A stretch of 64,000 nt of DNA from Branchiostoma belcheri (taxonomy: Eukaryota > Chordata > Leptocardii > Amphioxiformes > Branchiostomatidae). The translations under genes were made by a program, and so were the position numbers. Shown here one piece after another: positions 34,506 to 57,272 of this stretch (within the stretch, counting starts at the first letter, position 1; each line of letters begins with the position of its first letter). The notes below the pieces were generated by a model, which was given only the letters and a program-made list of their open reading frames with translations, ran no database searches and had not been told where the DNA came from. The DNA lies in assembly GCF_001625305.1 (NCBI RefSeq), contig NW_017803921.1:1827505-1891504 (forward strand). Direction: 5' to 3'.

Positions 34506-36476
34506 GGTCATATTGAAGGGTGCCTGAGGACTTTTTGGAAATACTAATATAGAAAAAAAACTCTATCTGACATGGTAGACTTTTTGGTCTATTTTTATAA
34601 TCTATAACATATTTTTTGCCAGGGCCACATTTTGACCGCGAAATTGAACGACAAAGTTCGCAATTTTTACGCGCCATCTACCATCCGGGCTCCCATATAT
34701 GGAGTGCTCTTCCAAATAGTGGAGTGCTCTACCAAATATGTGCACCACCCCCGGCCCCACTGAAGCGAAAGCACGATTCCGCTGGGCCACTTGAAGCAAG
34801 GAATGTGAACTGTCACAGTGTGTGTGAGCTTCACTTTGCCATTGGGAAAGGAAAAGACAATTTTCCTGATACTTAGAGCGTTTGTAAATACAGTACATCA
34901 TGTTATTTGTAGACCGCTAAGTAACCAAAATCTGCCAACTGCAAAGAATTTACGAAAACCTGCCATGCCGGCTATATATATATTTATCAAGTCGGAACAC
35001 ATATTCAACTGGAAATATACCACAGAAATCACCAAGAAAAAGGCATGGATTACGCCAACAACTTCCTATGAAAAAACATTTGACTGCCAAAAGCAACGTT
35101 TGAGTTTGTTTCGACTGCAAAATGTTTGTAAATATACTACCGGTAGTAACTGTTATATGCAGTTGTAGGAAGAAGATACTAGTACTTGAACAAACATGAC
35201 ACAAGAACTGATTTCCAATCTGCAACGTTCTTTTTTTATTTAAAGAAATACAATACAAACAAACTTCAAGCTATCTTAGAGCGGAATGCATACACAATCT
35301 TACTGTAACGACGAACATATCTTTACGGTTTACAGCGGTGGCAGCTTATAACGGATCGTCCATATTTTGCAGATAAAACTCCGTACGTAAAAAAAAAATC
35401 ATTTACTGTAAGCACACGTCTACTAGGACAACGTTCAACAGAAATTCACATAATCAACAAAATTATATTCGCTAGTAATCTCATACCACGTACGGGCAGG
35501 CTTTTCTCCAGGGCTATCTACTCCGGTAACTCCATGTTTTCAGTCTTTTTTCCGAGTATGTTGCTTTCCGTAACACAACAAAGAACTTCGGGGGTAGGCA
35601 TCAAAAACAAGTCCATAACTCCAGAAAACACGGACGGTTTTTCTCCAGAAAGGTCTCAGAATAGTCCATGAAAGTCCACCTGCAAAACTACGTAGGGTAT
35701 AGTCGTTTAAAAGATTGTCTAGCGGCCCAAATGTTGCCGCAAACCGCACAGCGTCCTTCGCGGCATCCAAGTCGTCGTCCGCCATTTTGGTTTGGTCACG
35801 TGACTCCCCCACTTACTGGACATATCCCCGGCCTGTTTTTCTAAATCGCGGCTCAGAATGGTAAATACAGCGTGCTGAAGGGTCAATGACCCGCATTTTA
35901 CCGGAAGTCATCGGGGCCTTTGGAATGCGGACCAAAACCTGGCGATTTCGGCTCTTTTTGGCTCCAAAATGGACATTTATGTAACCCATACAGCATATAC
36001 AGCATTTTTAGATCAAAACTGTGGCAAAACTGCTAATTAAAAGGGACCAAAAATTGTTTTATTTTAAACATAAGCTTCTAAACTAAAAACGTACGTCAGG
36101 CCGACACGCTGCGCCGCTTTATGTGCTGGGGAGGGCCGCTGGCGTATGGCACTGTTAAAATTTACGAAAAAAATTCATTAAAAATCAACATTTGAAGATA
36201 GAAAAAAATCCTGACGTACGTTTTTTGCTATCACTATAGTGCGCCTCTCTACAAAATATGGTCAATGAAAACCAAAGCACTGGCCAGGAAAATTGATTTT
36301 CTAAAAAAGGGGCGTGGCTCATAACTCCAGATTACGTCATCGTGACGTCATAAAAATTTGCATAAATTATTGTCTTGCAATAAGGTACTTATATGAAAAA
36401 TTTAAATGACCAAAAGTAATTCTAACTAGTATTTTTAAGATGTCCCCAAAGTCCTCAGGCACCATTATACACTACC
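34506..36476 (+). mobile_element. TTAA-flanked DNA transposon of about 1.97 kb
   Basis: TTAA lies on both sides (34502-34505 and 36477-36480). The termini form an imperfect inverted repeat: GGT...GGTGCCTGAGGACTTT inwards from each end (left TGCCTGAGGACTTT, right AAAGTCCTCAGGCA). TTAA targets point to the piggyBac or Kolobok superfamilies. I see no full transposase, so it is probably non-autonomous or decayed. Inner inverted copies of 'aaacgtacgtcagg' lie near 36085 and 36211. Confidence 0.7.
35540..35785 (-). CDS. Unidentified ORF with YY1-like start inside the TTAA element
   Basis: The minus strand carries 'ggtcacgtgacc' followed by 'aaaatggcgg' over the ATG at 35785. This is the E-box plus YY1 arrangement common at housekeeping promoters. 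The frame runs 81 codons (MADDDLDAAKDAVRF...) to 35540. A donor-like 'gcag|gtgg' lies inside, so the ATG may belong to a first exon. I recognise no domain. It could be a host promoter caught by the transposon, or the element's own gene start. Confidence 0.3.
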   Translation of the reverse strand: MADDDLDAAKDAVRFAATFGPLDNLLNDYTLRSFAGGLSWTILRPFWRKTVRVFWSYGLVFDAYPRSSLLCYGKQHTRKKD

Positions 36477-38144
36477 TTAAGATAAGAAGAAAAGAGACCC
36501 ACGTTTATGCTGAAGTCTGTAGAATCGTAGAATCAGCCCAGCTTATGACAAACAAAGGGAGGATCAGATTTCGCGAACGCAGAGCCAGCCAGTCTGCACT
36601 GTTCAAAAGAGACACTCCACGGTCGACCAAAGTACTGCATCCAGAACTCATTGCAACTTCATTCCTCGCCACTATTAAACTAGTACAGGTGGCCGGGGAA
36701 GGGGTTAGAGCCAGTACGTTGACTTCATAAATATATATATCTATATGCTGGAAATTGATAGCGAACGTCTAATTTCCAAAATCTATTTAGTTATGTAATA
36801 ATGCTCTTTTTACCTCCGGGGAAGGAGACATCCTTCCGCGGAAGGGTTTTGTGAGAGATTTAGATTTTCATGTTCGCAGCTGTTTCTCGCGTTTGGGTGG
36901 ACGGATTCTTTTGAGACTCGGTATATGTTTTGCTATTGGGCTGCAGATGATGCACGTTCTTTTGTTTTTATTGTATATGTGTCTTCGGGCGTGAAAATGG
37001 TGCCTTTTGGTGGCCCCAAAACACCCCTTTTAGCGTGAAAGTGGTCGCGATCGTTGACCTTTGGCGTGTTTAAGCTATTCTCGGTCTGGTCCACGTATAT
37101 GACCCCACACACAGAGGGGTGTCCGGTATCGATACATTCTTTGTTTAAAACCCTATATAAGAATATACAATAAAAAGCCCGGAGGCATAAAATTTCAGAT
37201 TTTACTTGTTTTCTCTGAGTTTGAGGCTTTCATTTTTATACTAGAATGTGGTCATTGGTATTCCCCCACCCGTAGCTTCCCGTAATTGATCAATGAGAAT
37301 CAATCTCACATGCCGGTTCCCACAAACTATAGCCATAGTTGCCTGAGGCTGTATCTCAAGATATCTTAATCTCCAAGCGCAGATCATTTCATGGCTACAA
37401 GACAGTATGAAAAATTAGAACCGTTGTAGAGACAGTTCCATTTGTATCCATTACACCACCGAAGTTTGCAATTGGCTGGAGAAAAAAGATACGAGTAAGA
37501 GTACAAAAATGAAAGCCCAACAAAAACGCATAAAAGTAAGCCGAAGCCCGTAGCTAAAGTTGCCTCAGGCTGAATCACAAGATCGTACCCCACCGCATCT
37601 CGCCGTCGCCAGCTGACGCTTAAGAGGACGTGGCGTTAGGTGCACAGATGTTACAGAAACGGGACAAATCACAAACAGTCCACAAGGGGTCTTACAAACG
37701 CCGGTTTATCACTTTTAGCAGCTTTTTAGAAAAAAAAAATCCTAAAAGTAGTATAGCTCGTATGCATCGGTCACTTGTATGTTTGCACGTTTTAGTATGG
37801 CCAACAATTAATCTCATCTTACCTGGCTTCAAGCCAGTTATTATTCATGACATATGATCGGTCCCTACGGTGATCACTGCTTTTTCGTCAACATAAACTA
37901 CGGACAGACGATTCCGAGGGCTGGTAACACGTTTGTAGAAAGAGAGAAAGTCTCTTTGTAGAAAGAGAGAAAGACAACCTTTCGATCATATCGCAAGGCT
38001 TTGTCTGTCGTAAACTGAGGGAAACCTTGAAAATTTTTGGCCGCCAGTTAGTTCAGAGGTTAATAAGGCCTGACCATTGCCTATGTCTTGTTGATATTCA
38101 ATCGACTACATCCGACGTGGCGTTTCACGACTAAAGACAACACG
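36477..38144. other. Intergenic region with an interspersed-repeat copy at about 36830-37010
   Basis: The stretch from 'catccttccgcgg' through 'ctattgggctgcagatgatgca' recurs inverted at about 63790-64000. No gene seen; open frames are short and unsupported. Confidence 0.45.
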
Positions 38145-39076
38145 ATGTACATGTCCTCACGGAGAAAGTGTTTGAACCTGGTGTGGGTTGGGACGATCGT
38201 GGCGCTGTGCTTGTACCTGGGCAACCTGGCGCTGCAACGACCAACCGGTGCGTTAGATAGAGAGCTGCAGGTGAGTCGATATGCTCTGCACTGAAAAAAA
38301 TTGTTGCTTTTGTTTGCTAATTGATCTATTCTTGCAAGATTCACAAATAGACACCAACAGGTTTTCATCCGTTTTTGGTTTGCTTGATCACCGTGACAAT
38401 TCCATTTTGGTCATTTGTGTCATTTCCTTTACTGGACGTAACATTTAATTTGTGTACCATAATATTGAGAAAAGCTGTGTCCTCAGCCCACAAAAAATAA
38501 TTTCTTTGTTTTGAAGTTAGAATATATTATAACAACGTTTGATGAATAAATACCCTCAATACATGATACATCATGTATTATGTTATATCATTACATATTA
38601 TGAAATGCTGGTCTGGGCACTAGTATACAGCTATCACTGACTTATCATTATCAAGTGGTACCACTATAACTATAGTATTATTAATACAGCTGGAGTAGTA
38701 CTCGTATTATGTGCGTTGAAAGCTAGCCTTTGTGTGCCATTTGTCATACTTACTGCAAGCATGTTCCTCGCAGCATCCAAAACTACGAGCGGGAAAACAC
38801 AAGACAGAAGCCCCGCAGATGATTCGGATCATCGGGCTTGAAGGGGAAGAAGAACGCACAGGAGAAGAAAAGGAGACGGTCACAAACTCCTTAAACGAAC
38901 CAGAACGTCTTGACGATCCCAAAGACAAGCCGACGGAAGGTTTCAAACCGGTACAGCCACAAGTGCCAGAGGCAAGTTTTTTTTCATATACAATGTACTA
39001 GTACCTGTACATGCAGTCAATGTTTTGTTGTTACTCATATGGGAGAGAGTGAGTGAGTGATATGGGTAATAAGGTA

Positions 39077-39126
<50 letters not shown>

Positions 39127-39163
39127 CGCGCGCGTGTGAATGTGTGTGTATGTGTTTGTGTTT

Positions 39164-39208
<45 letters not shown>

Positions 39209-42182
39209 TCTGTGCGCGTGTGTATGTGTGTGTCTGTGTGTGTGTGTGTGTGTTTTGTGTGCGTGTTTGTATGTTTGCGTGTCTGTGTGTTTTTCTCTCA
39301 CTCTCACTCTCACACTCACTCTCCCTGTCTCTTCTTTCAAAGGTTGTGATCCCCAAAGTGCCGCCAAAACTTGACCTCCAGAAACCCGGCGGGGTCACCT
39401 GGGTCAAGGCCAACCACAAGGGCGTCCCAGTGGTGGAGGATGGCATCTACTGGGCCAGGAAAATAGAGGGGAAAATTCCCTCAGGTGGGGATCTTAGATG
39501 TCGGTTTCTTAGTCTTTGGGTTATCAAGGGGGAATAAACTATGATTGGAGTCTTATCTAAAGCTGGCGCTTACAGTTTATCCTGCACTAGTGACGCCTCT
39601 GAATAAGGACTGCTAGTACCTACATATTGACATACATTCAGACTTGTAATATTGATCACCTCCGTATGAATGCATAATTGAATCATAGCGTATTGCCCTT
39701 TTAAATTTTTGACAGTAATTGTCATTGAACAATTATGTCCAAGCAACACATGTGAACTATAACTATCTTCCAACATCGATTCGTGTATAATCTTCCTTAT
39801 CACTTGGCCATTGGTACACAGGTAGTCCTTGCATGTATGTAGACGTGGTCACTACACTAGTACAGGTTTGACTGTACGTCAATAGCCATATGGTCCTTAC
39901 GTTACGTAGAAGCGGCCATCAGCATAGGTTTGACTGCATTTAAGTGTTAGACACGTTCCTCCCCAGGCCATAGTGTGGGCACCATGCACATGAAGCGGCA
40001 CGCGATGCGCCACCTGCCTGTGGAGGAGGTACTGCAGGCGCGGTACGGCGGATGTGGACACGGGGCGGACAGAGTGCTCAGGCTGTCTGATGACTCCTGG
40101 CTGTGTGCTAGATACAGGGATCCAACCACCCTGCAAGGTAACGTTCCGCCAGGACATATATACCCATCGCCCTAGAAAAACACCTTTTAACAGGTGGTTG
40201 TGCCTTTTCATGTCTTCACAAGTGAAGTTGTTCTACTTTATTTGTATATACTAGGAAAGATGATATGATTGGATTGTGATTAGGTCATAGTCTGGGTTCC
40301 ATCCAATTTACTACAGGCTCCGAAAAAATCGAGTTTGGGAGCCCCGGCATATATACAATAGGATGGCGTCTGGGTTAGTTTAATAGGTTAGGTACATCAA
40401 ATGTGGTTAGGACAAAGAAATGATGAGTTTGGGCCTCCTGGTGGCTTTCTTTGGTACTACAGTTTCTGTGCCATTTGTCTTGCAGGGGAGATGCTCTCCT
40501 TTCTACTAGGAAGGCTACTGGGCATGCGCAACGTTCCAACAGTGGTGCTGTCCCAGGTGAACTTCACCGCCATCCCGGAGCACCTGCTGTTCCTCCTGAC
40601 GGCCGCTGGGTGGCAGGACAAGCACATCGTCGGCATGGTGGACTGGCAAGGAGACTTCATCGAGTAAGTCATCACCGTGAAATGGTCTGATTTGGGTCCT
40701 ACTCGTACGTATGGAAGCGTGTCGTGCGAGATTTTGCACATTGGCGACATTATACTACTAGTAGGGGTTGTACTCCTTTGGTAGACGTCCCATGTTTAAG
40801 GAGAACACCTACGAAACACATATTAAAATGTCATATATAAAAGAACGGTTATCGCCAAAACGTACAGTTCAAACTGTAGGGGTCATACCCGCGTGTCTAT
40901 GAGCCCTGTAAGGCTGGTAGTTAACTTGTTGAATCAAGGGATGACTTCAGTCGGTTTATGAAAGTCATGATGCCAAGATCCTAGATTTGACGACGCCTTA
41001 GGGTCGGAGCATCTAGTACAGTAATGAATTTGGTTTATGAAATATTCCATGAATTTCTTCTATTTATTTTGTGTGGTATCTAAATCTTTATAACTTTGCA
41101 GTTTTACCCATTCAGATCAAGATTTTCGTTGTTTCTTAGTAGTTACCATTAAAAAATTTTACAATGATAGTACGACTCTGCCTTTTAGGACACTGTTTCC
41201 TCATCATATCTTGGACGATTCGGAAACGAGGCTGGGGACGGTTTCACCAATGAACAGACGGATGCGACTGATGTCCGTCTCCGACCTGGTGGCGCTTGCG
41301 CAGTGGTCCGACCTCCTGGTGTTCGACTACATCCTCTTCAACAATGACAGGTTAGTCCGATCTCCAAGCAGATGTTGGGGGCCAAATAGTTACGTCTTCT
41401 TAGTCACTCACTTCTGTTACAAACTATGGAGTAAGAAATCCTTTCCTTTCCGACTGTATAACATGGACATATAACATAATTAGCTCTAGGATGAAATCAG
41501 TTGACTTCTTCTATGACGTCTGCATATGCACATAGCGCATACGGACACGTGACTCTATCAGTAGATCAAATGAGGTAGGTAGCCTGTGACGCCACCCGTC
41601 TTAATGCTTCGTGTTGGATTTGACTTTGAATCAAATCTAAAAATTATCCTTGTACATTTCAGACTGGTGAGAAACCTGTACCTCGCGCAGACCAACAGCA
41701 CGAAGTACTTCCACGAGCCGGTTAAGAACGTTCGGCGCTCCGGGAGCAACAACGGGCTCTGGTACACCAACAATGGCGACCAACTCATAACCTCGTTCTC
41801 GTGGCTGGCCGGCATTGCGCCTTCACGCGGAGAGGTGGACTATACCATTATGAAAACCTTACATGAGGACCTCCTGAAAACAACTTGTTTGTTCCGCAGA
41901 GAAACCGTTTTACACATTGAAAAGCTTTACGCGACACGAAACGCAGCTGATATACTATTTAAAGAACTTAGAGAGAAAGAACCTCACGGAAAGTCCTTGC
42001 CGCCATTGCCACGTGACCTTGACTTCGGAGAGGTACTCCAGAAGCGGATAGATGACGTCTACCTGCACTTCCAGCGCTGTCGCCAGGCGGCGGATCTCGT
42101 GATGTCACAGCTCAAGGACACCTCATCGCTTGTGGTGAAGAAAGACAAGAGAGTTAAAAAGAACAGACATGAAAATCTGTGA
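38145..42182 (+). CDS. Four-jointed-like Golgi kinase (FJX1 family), lacking the DNE motif
   Basis: Exons 38145-38270, 38774-38971, 39343-39484, 39967-40137, 40486-40663, 41189-41350, 41663-42182; total 1497 nt, 498 aa, phases consistent. The protein is type II: a short basic N-terminus, a membrane segment at about 9-30 and an acidic stalk, followed by the four-jointed domain: DGIYWARK, a Gly-Cys-Gly stretch, QGEMLSFLLGRLLG and AQWSDLLVFDYILFNNDR. In Drosophila and vertebrates this kinase works in the Golgi on cadherin repeats of Fat and Dachsous to set planar polarity and growth. The catalytic Asp of the N-x-DR motif is kept (Asp325). The metal-binding DNE, found in four-jointed proteins after LVFL, is NNG here (362-364). 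Activity is therefore doubtful. Intron 2 has a GC donor (AG|GCAAGT at 38972). AATAAA follows the stop by four bases. Confidence 0.9.
39078..39260. repeat. (GT)n microsatellite with an alternating GC core
   Basis: About 180 bases of mostly GT dinucleotides with a (GC)8-9 block at about 39118-39135. Intron 2 of the four-jointed-like gene. Purely alternating purine-pyrimidine sequence, which can adopt Z-DNA. Confidence 0.95.
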
Positions 42183-43405
42183 CTGTAATAAAGGCTAGGC
42201 TCTAGATACATGTAATTTCTGTTGTATAATGACCGTTATTTTTTTTTGGTTCACCATTTACAACTGATAGCATTTTTGCGGTTCACCTAATAAGGACAGT
42301 CACGAAGCATTTTTATTTCATCAAGCAATAATTCTAAACATTGATCAGTTAATGAAACAGATCATTTGAAATTTTAGCAATAATAAGAAACCACGTCATA
42401 CCAAGGGGTGTGACATAACGTCCTTGGTCATACAAATGGAATATCCAGGTCATGTTACCGTCCCTTATAAATCCTACATGTAGCGATAAGTATCGATTTT
42501 GTTACCATATGCCTCCTTTTTTATTGTTCTTTTCATCTGTCGCATAGTCAAGGATGCATTTACATTGCCTATGGAAAAACGAGGGTTAGTTCAAATGGTA
42601 CGTTGATAGGTAAGAACTGTCCACCATGGACAGGTGTGTGTGCTTTTATTATTACATGTAGCCATGTCAAATATATTCATGATTTCGGACACGAACTTCA
42701 GTTCCTCTTTAATTCTGTTCGCCTTTCCCAGAAGCATTGAGAAGGAAGCAGTGGGTCCTGTCAGCGTTTTAACAGAGGGAAAGTGATGACCTCAAAACCG
42801 CAGTCCTTCTTTTGGAAGCCTTTCTCGTGCATCCCTTCTAGGCTAGATATCCCCTCAGATAAGACTGACTCACGCTTTACTTGGGATTCTAATCAATCAC
42901 ATCCCGTGGGACTTGGCACAAGGGGAGAAAGTCCGTGCTCAAGTTTCTATATGTTCCTGTTCTGCTTTCTGTTTGACCCGAATATGGGCAAAATCACTCC
43001 CCAAGCCTTCCTATGTGTCACTGAGAAGTTTGCCAGCAACCCACGCTACCCAGTTTGTTCATGTTCAGTTTCAATGCCAAGTGCAGCAGAACTTCACATT
43101 TGTCTTCGTTAGCTAACACTGAACACGGAAATTTGCACAACTTCAAGTCAGGGTTTAAGTCAAGGGATGACTCAAGGTCTTCGTTTTCTGCTGAAGTTGC
43201 TTCCGTGATCAGCATTCGTTCACAGTGATATCCTGCCGTGCGTCCCCGGTGACTGGAGCGAAATTGGCGGGAAGATCGCGTTTCAGTGAGGTTGACCGAC
43301 TTAACAGTGTGGCAGGAAGGTTGGGCGAGGGCACTACCGTTTGTAACTGCTGCCTGTATTCTGGCAATGTTCTGCGTAACCCGCTTTACAACTATGACAC
43401 GGAAC
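42183..43405. other. Intergenic region between four-jointed-like and integrin genes
   Basis: No gene recognised on either strand; the 201-codon minus-strand frame at 43018-43623 is an antisense shadow over the integrin's first exon. Confidence 0.4.
42187..42192 (+). terminator. Polyadenylation signal of the four-jointed-like gene
   Basis: AATAAA begins five bases after the end of the TGA stop codon, which would give an exceptionally short 3' UTR if used. Confidence 0.5.
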
Positions 43406-55840
<12,435 letters not shown>

Positions 55841-57272
55841 CGAAGGCAAAGCAGAGTCGAAAGTGTGCACCTTTAATTATAAGCCCCTGTTACACATAGC
55901 CGAATATAACCTCCAGAACCCTGCCGAACTACCCTTGTTGGGAGTAGGTCGGGAGCAAGGTCAGCTGTGGTGAGTTGGCTGGTGTTCGTCGAGGTCGCCT
56001 ACTGTTCGGCTGCGTCAGTCGACTGTTTCAAAATGTTTAAAACATTTGGTCTGGTTGGATGGTGTAGGTCGACAGTGTTCAGGGGATTTTAGTCCATTCA
56101 TGTAGATAGGTGGGCGTGACCTAAATCTGGTCAGACTGTTCGGGGGAAAGGTTCTGAATGTGTGACAGGTGTTTTAGGATATATTGGTTAGTTATTCCAT
56201 TATTGTAAATATTTCCTCAAACGTGCTGATAGTCTTATGTTATTAACTTTCTTATACAACAAATTCACCAAGCAAACAATGCAATCTTTTTCTAATCTTA
56301 TTCATGATGTCTTCGATTTAAACTTAGATAGTGTTAACCATGAACATAGGCTGGGCCTATTGTGAATGTACAGAAATTGTCTATATGTAGTATGCACGCA
56401 TATGTGGTCATATGATGGTCCTATACTATATTGGTGTTCGTCACCCAAGTATTTTATTGTCTTCAGTTTCTGCCGATAGTGAGAAAAAAAATCACGCAAT
56501 CAACTGACTCTTACAACGTCAAATAATGGTGATAATGATCTTTAATTATAGCTCTTTATAACATAGAATGGACAAAAATGACCTTTGAGGTCCATACATT
56601 TGTTAAATGTCAATTTGTCTTTACAATAAACATTTCCTTGCGTCTAGTATCCTCTACATTTAATTGCTTTACGTTCCACATTGAATTGTAAATACAATTA
56701 ATTTATCTATTTACTAAAACTTTACACAACATTCGATTTACAACGTAACGATGGGAAATACAATCCATTTTAATGGTATTCGTTACGCAAGTTCCTTTTT
56801 ACATAATTTTTCATTCTCATTTAATATGCTACCGTTACGTAACGTTTTTGAAAAAAAAAACCAGAGTGTTCGTAGGTTTCTTATATTTTTTGGTCACTTG
56901 AATCAGGCTAACGAATTAACCTTAGAGAAGTTTTTAGTTGTAATATTTCGTTCAATTCATCGCTCGATTCAGCTCGAAATTTTACTCATGTTTAAAACAT
57001 TAAAGCAAAATCCTTTTGTTCAGTCCTTAAAAGCGTTGGGGTTGACGAATTTCGGTCGCTGGATACGGAACTGTACAAAGGAAAATAACAGAAATTATTG
57101 CTTTATATCACTGATATTTTATAATTCGTCTACTAGTTGAAACATTTAGATCTCTAGAGAATATGTTATAGCCTGATAACAATATTACAATGTACCTGTT
57201 TGTAGGTTATATCTCTGATGAAATGAAAACAATCCAAATACAAAAATATATCTATTTCTACATATTGAAATG
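55841..57272. other. Intergenic region between convergent integrin and EGF-receptor-like genes
   Basis: Holds the integrin 3' UTR (AATAAA at 56625-56630) and the 3' UTR of the minus-strand gene. The 129-codon open frame at 56751-57140 is A/T-rich and has no recognisable domain, so it is not called. Confidence 0.4.

Noticed and set aside
36440-36730. 96-codon plus-strand open frame beginning in the TTAA element's right end
   Set aside because: Starts inside the terminal repeat and shows no transposase motif.
39035-39537. Long poly-Cys/Val and poly-Thr/His open frames
   Set aside because: Translation of a (GT)n microsatellite; only 39343-39484 on the plus strand is a real exon.
56751-57140. 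129-codon open frame
   Set aside because: A/T-rich, between two convergent genes, no domain; probably 3' UTR sequence.
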